Positions 1 through 6,114 of a stretch of 21,034 bases of DNA are shown here, piece after piece. Position numbers and translations under genes: made by a program. How positions within the stretch are numbered: the first letter of the stretch is position 1; the number at the start of each line of letters is the position of its first letter. Below the pieces are notes generated by a model. The model was given only the letters and a program-made list of their open reading frames with translations. It made no database searches and was not told the origin of the DNA. The DNA is taken from positions 1 to 21,034 of the IMG/VR virus record IMGVR_UViG_3300025806_000274, one strand, 5' to 3'. Origin of the DNA: a virus.

Positions 1-1
1 A

Positions 2-133
2 GCACTAGGAATAATTGAAGCACCCGCAAGAATCAGCGAGCTAAGGCGCGAAGGAATGCTAATAAAAACAAAAATGGTTACGGTTATTAATCGATATAAT
101 GAGCGCGTTAGTATTGCGGAGTGGTCGTTATGA
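2..133 (+). CDS. C-terminal end of a helix-turn-helix phage protein (partial)
   Basis: An open frame enters from the left edge and stops at TGA 131-133, leaving 43 residues. The fragment contains APARISELRREGMLIKT followed by a hydrophobic strand and ends AEWSL. This arrangement (helix ending in ELRR-G, then a two-stranded wing with T-MV-V) resembles the C-terminal half of the small winged helix-turn-helix proteins common in phage early regions (HTH_39-like), which are usually 70-90 residues long. That family assignment is from memory and rests on a short fragment. The N-terminus lies outside the window. It may be the last gene of an upstream early operon, because 113 non-coding bases and a possible promoter follow it. 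Confidence 0.55.
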   Translation, partial: ALGIIEAPARISELRREGMLIKTKMVTVINRYNERVSIAEWSL

Positions 134-151
134 GAATAAAAAAAAAGAACC

Positions 152-180
152 TTGCAAAGAACAAATAAAATATATAGAAT
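152..180 (+). promoter_or_regulatory. Possible sigma-70 promoter for the ibrA-like operon
   Basis: In the only real intergenic gap on the plus strand (134-246), TTGCAA at 152-157 is followed after 17 bases by TAGAAT at 175-180. These match the -35 and -10 consensus at 4 of 6 and 5 of 6 positions with ideal spacing. The stretch is very AT-rich, so chance matches are likely, and no start site is known. If real, transcription would begin near 187, just before an inverted repeat at 191-208. Confidence 0.4.
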
Positions 181-190
181 GTATACCAGA

Positions 191-208
191 GTATAACAAG
201 CGTTATAC
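191..208 (+). promoter_or_regulatory. Perfect inverted repeat, operator-like
   Basis: GTATAAC at 191-197 and GTTATAC at 202-208 are exact reverse complements separated by AAGC. The 18-bp dyad sits immediately downstream of the possible promoter and 38 bases before the ibrA-like ATG. Its size and position suit an operator for a dimeric repressor. As an RNA it would form only a weak AU-rich hairpin and no U-tract follows, so a terminator is unlikely. The regulator is unknown; the HTH fragment at 2-133 and the ribbon-helix-helix protein at 3117-3290 are nearby candidates. Confidence 0.45.
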
Positions 209-246
209 GTAGCATGATAATAACAGATAACTAAAGAGTGGGGTAT

Positions 247-1617
247 ATGGATAACTTGAGAATAGAAAAAAGCAATTACGGCTTTAAAAGGGTTTACAAA
301 GATGTCAATGTATATGATGCAGCTTTAGAGAGAGTTGATTTTATATTCAAAAACTTTGATCGTGTTTATCTTTCTTTTTCGGGAGGGAAAGACTCTGGAG
401 TAATGTTAAACCTATGCTTGGATTACATGAAAAAAAATAACATCAGAGACAAGAAGCTTGGAATTCAAATTTTAGATAACGAAGCAAATTATGAGTACTC
501 ATTGCAATTTATGCACAAAATATTACAAGACAATATTGAATACCTCGACATATATTGGTGCTGCCTTCCAGTGACGCTGCCATGCTGCATTTCTTCTTAT
601 GAGATAGACTGGCAGTGCTGGGGAGAAAAAGATAAGCATAGATGGATTAGAGAGATGCCTAAGCAGGACTACATTGTAAATATTGATAATCACAAATTTG
701 GCGATCTTTTTATTGAAAATATGAACTACGATGAATTTTGGGATATGTTTTCTGAGTGGTATAGTCAAGGAAAGAGTTGCGCTAATTTAATCGGAATAAG
801 AACGCAAGAGAGCCTTAACCGATACAGGGCAATACTAAACGACAGAAAAGAAACGAAAGACGGTTTAATGTGGACAAAGAAAAACACTGAGCACACATAC
901 AACTGCTATCCTATTTTCGATTGGAGAACCTCGGACGTATGGGCTTCAAATGCTAAGTTTGAGTGGCTTTACAATAAGCTCTACGATGTTTTTTATATGT
1001 CAGGTGTTCCAGTCGAAACAATGAGGGTGGCCAGCCCATTTATGAGCGAAGCAAAGGCTAGCTTAAACTTATATAGAGTTATTGACGGCCATACGTGGGC
1101 GAGGTTATGCGCAAGAGTGAGCGGGGCTAACTTCACAGCCACGTACGGAAAGCAGCTTAACTACAACAGCTTTTCTTTGCCAGATGGTCATACATGGAAA
1201 TCTTTTGTGAAGTTTTTAATTGATACTTTGCCGGAGCAGTCATCAGCAAATTTTAAGCAGCGCTTTATCCAATCAATAAAATTCTGGGGTAGAGTGGGGC
1301 GCGGGTTAAACGAAGATATTATAAGCAATTTAAAATCTATAGGTATAAAGTTTCACTTAAATGGAGTCACTCCACATGGAAGAGGCAACTTAAGGCGAGT
1401 GATAATAAAGGTACCGCCTGATCACCTAGACGGCTTAAAAAGCAACGCCGGTAGCGTAACTAGCTGGAAAAGGTTCTGTATAACGATACTTAAAAATGAT
1501 CATACATGTAAGTATCTAGGCTTGCAGCCAGCGAAGCACCAGCAAGAAAGGCAAAGATCAATACAAAAAAAATATAAATCATTAAATAAGAATGGGGCGA
1601 AAAATGAAAATAGTTAG
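247..1617 (+). CDS. ibrA: IbrA-like PP-loop protein (PAPS-reductase-like, DUF3440)
   Basis: The 456-residue protein has the N-terminal PP-loop signature SFSGGKDSGVML (SGGKDS at residues 45-50), which binds ATP in PAPS reductases and related adenylating enzymes. Further DUF3440 hallmarks are a cysteine-rich CCLPVTLPCC segment (105-114), GIRTQESLNRYRAI (183-196) and a C-terminal ILKND tail (about 406-430). Length matches E. coli IbrA, a proposed activator of prophage eib genes whose chemistry is not established. I chose ATG 247 over the GTG at 238 because the GTG lacks a clear ribosome binding site; AG-rich sequence with GGGG precedes the ATG. The next gene overlaps it by 14 bases, and IbrA/IbrB pairing is the usual arrangement. 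A PP-loop fold is near certain; PAPS as the actual substrate is not. Confidence 0.9.
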   Translation: MDNLRIEKSNYGFKRVYKDVNVYDAALERVDFIFKNFDRVYLSFSGGKDSGVMLNLCLDYMKKNNIRDKKLGIQILDNEANYEYSLQFMHKILQDNIEYLDIYWCCLPVTLPCCISSYEIDWQCWGEKDKHRWIREMPKQDYIVNIDNHKFGDLFIENMNYDEFWDMFSEWYSQGKSCANLIGIRTQESLNRYRAILNDRKETKDGLMWTKKNTEHTYNCYPIFDWRTSDVWASNAKFEWLYNKLYDVFYMSGVPVETMRVASPFMSEAKASLNLYRVIDGHTWARLCARVSGANFTATYGKQLNYNSFSLPDGHTWKSFVKFLIDTLPEQSSANFKQRFIQSIKFWGRVGRGLNEDIISNLKSIGIKFHLNGVTPHGRGNLRRVIIKVPPDHLDGLKSNAGSVTSWKRFCITILKNDHTCKYLGLQPAKHQQERQRSIQKKYKSLNKNGAKNENS

Positions 1618-2506
1618 ATTGTCAGATTTAAGCAACGAAAAAATAGTAAGCTGCCCAAAAGGCGGGTTCATTAGCAACCGTATATTGACTAAGTCAGATA
1701 ATATGGGTTACTCAATGACAAAAACTATAATCCCCCCTAAGGGCAAGCAGTTTTGGCATTACAAAGAGCATTTGGAGAGCTGTTATTGCATAAGTGGAAA
1801 AGGAATATTAACAAGCGAAAAAACAGGCGCAGAATTTATTATTGAGCCAGATGTAACTTATGTTCTTGATAAAAATGATCCTCATTATTTTGAAGCAGTA
1901 GAAGAGGTTGTTTTGATTTGCGTCTTTAACCCACCGCTACAGGGTGACGAGGTTCACGGTGAGGATGGCTCTTATATTGCAAGCGATAAGCTTTCGCCTG
2001 TCTATAACGTTAAAGCTGTTCATATTGATAGAATAAAATCTAACGATTATAACCCCAACTCTGTCGCCCCTCCTGAAATGGCATTGCTGGAAACCTCAAT
2101 TTGGGAAGACGGATATACCCAGCCAGTAGTTACAGTCTACGATAAAGAAGAGGATTTCTACATCGTAGTCGATGGATTCCATAGATTTAGAACATTAAAA
2201 GAAAGTAAGCGCATAAGGGAGCGAGAGAAGGACATGCTTCCTGTTGTTGTTTTGAACAAAGATATGCACGATAGGATGGCATCAACCATTAGACATAACA
2301 GAGCTAGAGGCAGTCACAATATAGAGCTTATGAGCACGATAGTTTCAGAGTTAGTTGAAATGGGGAAGGGGGACAAGTGGATTTGCGATCATATTGGAAT
2401 GAGTAAAGACGAGCTTTTACGTCTAAAGCAGATAACTGGAGTTGCCGCTCTTTTTCAGAATACTGACTTTAGTCAATCATGGGAAGCTGAACTTAATGAA
2501 AATTAA
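1604..2506 (+). CDS. Fusion of ectoine-synthase-like cupin and IbrB/ParB-like domain
   Basis: Residues 1-125 of this 300-aa protein look like a complete L-ectoine synthase (EctC), a small metal-dependent cupin that cyclises N-acetyl-diaminobutyrate. Visible matches are NMGYSMTKT, HYKEHLES, TYVLDKNDPH and CVFNPPLQGDEVHGEDGSY. The residues I recall as EctC metal ligands (Glu, Tyr, His) correspond to E58, Y86 and H94. Proposed substrate residues correspond to R26, T41, Y53, H56, C106, E116 and H118. The usual Trp near position 21 is Phe22. Residues 134-290 form an IbrB-like ParB domain: VVDGFHRFRTL (189-199), the basic HNRARGSHN (231-239), then a helix-turn-helix near 258-280. ATG 1604 is preferred over ATG 1592 because GGGG precedes it and EctC proteins start MIVR-like. 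It overlaps ibrA by 14 bases and the next gene by 11. Real ectoine synthesis is unlikely without EctA/EctB; the cupin may use another substrate or act as a sensor. Confidence 0.9.
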   Translation: MKIVRLSDLSNEKIVSCPKGGFISNRILTKSDNMGYSMTKTIIPPKGKQFWHYKEHLESCYCISGKGILTSEKTGAEFIIEPDVTYVLDKNDPHYFEAVEEVVLICVFNPPLQGDEVHGEDGSYIASDKLSPVYNVKAVHIDRIKSNDYNPNSVAPPEMALLETSIWEDGYTQPVVTVYDKEEDFYIVVDGFHRFRTLKESKRIREREKDMLPVVVLNKDMHDRMASTIRHNRARGSHNIELMSTIVSELVEMGKGDKWICDHIGMSKDELLRLKQITGVAALFQNTDFSQSWEAELNEN

Positions 2507-2906
2507 GAGAGTGTATAGGCATTATTTAGACTGGGAAGAAATGGATACCAAGATGTGGTCTAGCGTAAACAATAAAAAAAGTTACTTAAAAAAAGCAATA
2601 GTTTTTACTAGCGATCACGTGAAGTATGGCAGATTCATGATTCTTGTAGTTAAGAAGTGGCCGGTATCGTGCGAGAACTGGCTTACTGACTTTTCTTGCA
2701 ATAGAAGAGCATGGATAGGCCACGCGGCGGTGGCAATGGCGATTAATTGCCCTGAAAGCATAACTAGAGAAGCATGGGGGCACTTAACAGATGAGCAACG
2801 GACATTGGCGAACAGAGAAGCTGATAGAGCAATCGCTTTTTGGGAAAAGCGCTACTCAAAAGATAAGCTCTTACAGAGAGATGTGGATAAACAGATGTTA
2901 CTTTGA
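2496..2906 (+). CDS. Conserved-looking phage protein of unknown function
   Basis: This 136-residue protein begins MKIKRVYRHY. Its middle has CENWLTDFSCNRRAWIGHAA, then AWGHLTDEQRTLANREADRA, a helical segment ending in basic residues. I recall similar proteins (NRRAWIG and WG-LTDEQR-LAN motifs) next to IbrA/IbrB-like genes in phages, but I know of no function. No catalytic motif, signal peptide or membrane segment is evident. ATG 2496 lies inside the 3' end of the cupin-ParB gene (11-base overlap). An upstream in-frame ATG at 2442 would extend it deeper into that gene with no better ribosome site, so I rejected it. The tight overlap suggests translational coupling and a shared role with the IbrA/IbrB-like proteins. 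Confidence 0.75.
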   Translation: MKIKRVYRHYLDWEEMDTKMWSSVNNKKSYLKKAIVFTSDHVKYGRFMILVVKKWPVSCENWLTDFSCNRRAWIGHAAVAMAINCPESITREAWGHLTDEQRTLANREADRAIAFWEKRYSKDKLLQRDVDKQMLL

Positions 2907-3102
2907 TGATATTCCAGATAGCGCCCCAAAAAAGCTTGAGTCAACACTTAAGGTTCCTAGCTATAGAAAAATAGCTTTATGTATTTTAAAGAATGATCTT
3001 AATTTTAAAGAGCTTGGTTTCAGCCAAGAAAAGTCAAATTGGGCGCAAATTCTTCTTTCAGAAAAAAATGAGAAGGAAAGCAAGCAAATAAAATTAATAT
3101 AA
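2881..3102 (+). CDS. Small protein resembling the IbrA C-terminal tail
   Basis: The 73-residue product begins MWINRCYFDDIP and contains RKIALCILKNDLNFKELGF. Residues 27-51 align without gaps to residues 406-430 of the IbrA-like protein, with 10 of 25 identical (S, I, L, K, N, D, K, L, G, K) and many conservative changes. It is therefore a free-standing copy of the DUF3440 tail. ATG 2881 is preferred over an upstream ATG at 2791, because residues before it are only a shadow of the 136-aa gene's frame, and AGAGAG precedes it. It overlaps that gene by 26 bases. It might pair with or compete for whatever partner the IbrA tail binds; this is inference. Confidence 0.75.
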   Translation: MWINRCYFDDIPDSAPKKLESTLKVPSYRKIALCILKNDLNFKELGFSQEKSNWAQILLSEKNEKESKQIKLI

Positions 3103-3116
3103 ATGACGGGAATTTT

Positions 3117-3290
3117 ATGAAAAAACAAGTAGCATTTAGGTTAGAAGAAAAACTTTTATCTAGATTAAAATCAAGAGCAAAAAAAGAAGGCAGAACGCAG
3201 ACATGGTATGTGTCTACATCTTTAAATGATCACTTTGATAAAAAAGATAATAAAGAGGGGTCGGCCAATGAAGAAGGCTACAAAGATTGA
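3117..3290 (+). CDS. Ribbon-helix-helix (Arc/CopG-like) small DNA-binding protein
   Basis: A 57-residue frame begins MKKQVAFRLEEKLLSRL and continues KSRAKKEGRTQTWYVSTSLN before a charged tail. This is the classic ribbon-helix-helix layout: a short N-terminal strand (KQVAFRL), helix 1 (EEKLLSRLKSRAKKEG) and helix 2 starting at RTQTWYV. Such proteins bind DNA as dimers and act as repressors or antitoxins. GGGAA lies a few bases before ATG 3117. The 3' end overlaps the next gene by 23 bases. No toxin-like partner is obvious, so a transcriptional regulator is more likely than an antitoxin. It is a candidate to bind the inverted repeat at 191-208, but nothing in the sequence proves this. Confidence 0.75.
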   Translation: MKKQVAFRLEEKLLSRLKSRAKKEGRTQTWYVSTSLNDHFDKKDNKEGSANEEGYKD

Positions 3291-3633
3291 CTACGCCGGG
3301 TTGGACATTGAGATAGAGCTAGAAGCTGCTCAAAGCTACGTAGAGCATCGAATCAACAAAGGTAAGCCGTTGACACAAAGAGCATTCAATCAAGCCATGT
3401 GCATGGCATTAAGGGCGCATGAAGTAGGTATGTCCCCAACTGAGTTAATAGATTGGACTGTAAGCAAAGGGTGGGACGGTATAAACCTACCCTATGCAAA
3501 GAATGCTTTATCTCGAGAAACAATGGCAGAATTTGAGGCTACGGTATTGCCCAAGAATGTGTCACGGATTGATCGGACTCGCGATCAATCAATACCTAAA
3601 ATGTTAACGGATACAGGGTGGATGAAGCAATGA
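3268..3633 (+). CDS. Hypothetical protein with replication-protein-like helical motif
   Basis: The 121-residue protein starts MKKATKIDYAGLDIEIELEA, preceded by GAGGGG at good spacing; an upstream in-frame start at 3226 would lie inside the RHH gene and has no site. The middle reads LTQRAFNQAMCMALRAHEVG then PTELIDWTVSKGWDGINLPY. A helix pair followed by W-V-x-GW-GI resembles the C-terminal motif seen in phage replication O-like or DnaT-like proteins (ENGWKGI-type), which contact helicase or primosome components. The similarity is to a short motif from memory and the protein lacks an N-terminal winged helix, so the role is tentative. It overlaps the RHH gene by 23 bases and the next gene by 4 (ATGA). 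Confidence 0.65.
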   Translation: MKKATKIDYAGLDIEIELEAAQSYVEHRINKGKPLTQRAFNQAMCMALRAHEVGMSPTELIDWTVSKGWDGINLPYAKNALSRETMAEFEATVLPKNVSRIDRTRDQSIPKMLTDTGWMKQ

Positions 3634-3836
3634 AAACGATAGTTGGCATACAAAGCGCATACAGAGAGGCCATTGATAGCGCTTACGGCGAGAACATGAC
3701 GATATCCGCATTGCTTGTTCGTGAAATGGTAGAAAGGCTCAGCGAGCTAGAAACAGCGGTTATTAATATGGAGTGCGCCCTTCGTACATGCAATAACGCC
3801 AGCGCTGGCGCTCTAGATTCATATAAGCATTTATAA
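3630..3836 (+). CDS. Small hypothetical phage protein
   Basis: The product is 68 residues, begins MKTIVGIQSAYREA and is mostly helical (LLVREMVERLSELETAVI), suggesting a small coiled-coil protein. ATG 3630 overlaps the TGA of the preceding gene as ATGA, a typical coupled start; the GTG at 3618 is less likely. I do not recognise the family. Position within the plus-strand operon is the only clue: it sits between a replication-like protein and an HTH protein. Confidence 0.6.
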   Translation: MKTIVGIQSAYREAIDSAYGENMTISALLVREMVERLSELETAVINMECALRTCNNASAGALDSYKHL

Positions 3837-3857
3837 TTTTAGATCATGGAGTAAGTA

Positions 3858-4118
3858 ATGAAAGATATAGTTTCGGAAAGATTAGGCGCAAATGTAGACG
3901 AAGCCTATTTTGAGTTTTTAGTAAATGGGTGCAATCCCATGTCTCAAGTTAAAATAGCTGAGAAGCTTGGCGTAACTCATCAAGCGGTTTCAAATATAAT
4001 GAAAGCCATATTTAGAAAGTTGGAGCGAATACACGGATTAGAGCCGGTATCGCCCACTACTAGATCAATGGTGATGAAGCACAGTGACGGTATGAAAATT
4101 AATGTAGCGCTCAATTAA
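3858..4118 (+). CDS. Sigma-region-4-like helix-turn-helix protein
   Basis: The 86-residue protein contains SQVKIAEKLGVTHQAVSNIM followed by KAIFRKLERI, which has the layout of a sigma-70 region 4 or LuxR-like helix-turn-helix (about residues 28-58). GGAG lies 7 bases before ATG 3858. There is no sigma region 2, so it is not a full sigma factor. It is the last plus-strand gene before the late operon begins from the other direction. Small proteins of this type in phages can act as late-gene activators or antiterminators; which of these applies cannot be told. No clear terminator is visible between its stop and the tailspike stop. Confidence 0.7.
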   Translation: MKDIVSERLGANVDEAYFEFLVNGCNPMSQVKIAEKLGVTHQAVSNIMKAIFRKLERIHGLEPVSPTTRSMVMKHSDGMKINVALN

Positions 4119-4140
4119 GGGCGTTATCCCCCTAACCTAA

Positions 4141-6114
4141 TTAAATTCCAGTCCTATAGCTAATTGGGTTTAAATCAATCTGTGGGCCAGCTCCCGCCTG
4201 TACAGTGATTGCGCCGGTGGCGGCGGTGATTAATAATCGTGCATAAGCACCATTTCCGGAGGTTGTAATATAAAGGTTACGGTATGGCCTCATACGGTGA
4301 GGAATAACAAATATAGTGCCCGTTCCCCCGCTCACAAGCCCCCTTAATTGCACATTTCCTGACGCGTCAAGACTAATCCCAACCTGCGTTGCTGGAGCGC
4401 CCACAGAATTAACCCAACCATTTAAAAGTGTTGGAGTTATCCAGTCGCTATCACGCCCAACGCTAAACAAACCGCCCTTCATATTGTTTCTTCTGTATTG
4501 ATTAATAGCGTATGGAAAGGCTTCAGCCGATTGCATGACCACGTTTGGCTGTGTAAGCGTTACGTTAGAATCAATAAATATGCTGTATTTATCGTAAATT
4601 GTGTAAGTGTCGCCACTATCCCAATTGTTACTCGTGCCACCCCTTAAGGTTCCTGTAATCGTTGTTGCTGTGTTTGCAGTTATAAGAGCGTAACTTTGAT
4701 CTGTTTCGTTTTCGATGATCATGTCAACAAATTCGTTAACAGTATATGAGGCTGATGTATTTGTCATAAATGCCGCAGCTGTTGAAGTATTATCGCTCCC
4801 TGTGGTTGTGTCAATTGCAAGCAAGTCAAACCTATTGCCTACGATAGTCAAGCCATGAAGTACAAAATTGCCAAGCGCGGGGTTATTAGTGATTCTCACC
4901 CCGTACATAGGGTCTCCACCAGATAACCTTTCTCCGTTAAGACCGTAAAATGCGTATGGCCCTAAGGCTTGTGCGTCAGTAGCATTGTTTATATGGACGT
5001 AAGAGCCAGCAAACGGAATTAAGTATGCGTTATACCAATTCCAGCTCCCCATACTTTCGTCAGATTCTATATAAATACACGCTGCATCTGGGTCTGTCGA
5101 TTCGTTGATAAAGTAGGCGCTTGTAAATGTGCACACAAGGTTAGTGGATGACGTCAAGCTTGCAACACTTAAATCATCTGCCGTGCTGGTGTAAAAGCAA
5201 TATTTAGACGTTGTGCCTGCTTTATTTAATACATAAATATCGCTCCATGTATTAACCTCAGACGCTATAGAGTATATCGGCGCAACGCTAAATCTACCCT
5301 CAACTTTTATATAATCAAAATTATGATGCCCCGCACTGGCCGCAGAGGTTCGACCTAACAGGAGGCCTGTTTTGGGATATGTTGTATCGTCAGTTTTTAT
5401 ATAAATACCAGAAACTTTAGCATGGGTAAAGCCGGTAATACTTAAAACCGCATTGCCTGTATGCTCCGCTAGAATGATAGAGGTTCCTGTTCCACCCCTG
5501 CGTCCAACACCGATAATCTCTACCTCTGCCGGAACGGTTAAAGTTGCTGTGGTTCTGCATATACCCTCATCAAATATGACACGTCCAAGCATATTTATAG
5601 CCGCTTGCGCTGGCACTGTGTCATCTGCGACACCATCAAGAGCCGCACCGAACCATGAAACATAAACTGCCCCACTGTAAACCCTCTCAGCATACCAATC
5701 AGCATCTATAATAATAATAGTTCCGCCGTTGTCGGTTAGGCCGTGGGCTGATACATTTCTCAGCGTAAACATTCCGGCTATACCGGCATCAGTTACTAAA
5801 ACAGAGTCGCCATCAGTTAGCCCCGCTACACTTAACAGCCGCAATTCTGCGTAATCATCAACACGAAGAGCACCACGCTCAAGCTCTCTAAGCGCTGCCT
5901 GCACGTTTATAGATGATAAGTTAGATGCTGAATTATCATAACCAACACCAGTGGCGGCTCCCGCAATAACTGACTGAGTAACGCTTAATAGGTTTGGGTA
6001 TTGCAACCCGGTCCTAGTAGTTACAAGTCCGGGGACCGGGTTATTTATAAAGTCCTCAAGGGAATTGATGTCCGTTTCGGCCTCATTCAATTGTGTTAAA
6101 GTGGGTGCTGGCAT
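4141..6114 (-). CDS. Tailspike / tail fibre with pectate-lyase-type beta-helix
   Basis: The 657-residue protein has a short N-terminal helical region, then SNLSSINVQAALRELERG (about 64-81), a motif seen near the neck of many phage tail fibres. SWFGAALDGVADDTVPAQAA (153-172) is the typical opening of the pectate_lyase_3 superfamily, and GRVIFDEG with TATLTVPAEVEIIGVG follows as first beta-helix rungs. A long Ser/Thr/Gly-rich beta region fills the rest. Such spikes form trimers and bind or depolymerise surface polysaccharide. No catalytic residue can be assigned. Its ATG overlaps the stop of the J-like gene by one base (TAATG), as expected for a protein attached to the tail tip. It is the last gene of the late operon and probably sets host range. 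Confidence 0.8.
   Translation of the reverse strand: MPAPTLTQLNEAETDINSLEDFINNPVPGLVTTRTGLQYPNLLSVTQSVIAGAATGVGYDNSASNLSSINVQAALRELERGALRVDDYAELRLLSVAGLTDGDSVLVTDAGIAGMFTLRNVSAHGLTDNGGTIIIIDADWYAERVYSGAVYVSWFGAALDGVADDTVPAQAAINMLGRVIFDEGICRTTATLTVPAEVEIIGVGRRGGTGTSIILAEHTGNAVLSITGFTHAKVSGIYIKTDDTTYPKTGLLLGRTSAASAGHHNFDYIKVEGRFSVAPIYSIASEVNTWSDIYVLNKAGTTSKYCFYTSTADDLSVASLTSSTNLVCTFTSAYFINESTDPDAACIYIESDESMGSWNWYNAYLIPFAGSYVHINNATDAQALGPYAFYGLNGERLSGGDPMYGVRITNNPALGNFVLHGLTIVGNRFDLLAIDTTTGSDNTSTAAAFMTNTSASYTVNEFVDMIIENETDQSYALITANTATTITGTLRGGTSNNWDSGDTYTIYDKYSIFIDSNVTLTQPNVVMQSAEAFPYAINQYRRNNMKGGLFSVGRDSDWITPTLLNGWVNSVGAPATQVGISLDASGNVQLRGLVSGGTGTIFVIPHRMRPYRNLYITTSGNGAYARLLITAATGAITVQAGAGPQIDLNPISYRTGI

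Noticed and set aside
130-168. 12-codon frame starting ATGAGAATA after the partial HTH gene
   Set aside because: Too short, lysine-rich from an A-tract, and no ribosome site; treated as intergenic.
238-246. GTG start at 238 for the IbrA-like gene
   Set aside because: Adds three residues only and lacks a good ribosome site; ATG 247 is more likely.
523-768. 81-codon minus-strand frame within the IbrA-like gene
   Set aside because: Lies wholly opposite a strongly supported gene and has no recognisable family or ribosome site.
2586-2783. 65-codon minus-strand frame opposite the 136-aa gene
   Set aside because: Shadow of a coding frame; composition is Cys/Arg/Ser-rich with no motif.
4112-4140. 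Possible bidirectional terminator between the convergent operons (AGGG and CCCT)
   Set aside because: Stem of only four pairs and no U-tract on either side; not enough to call.
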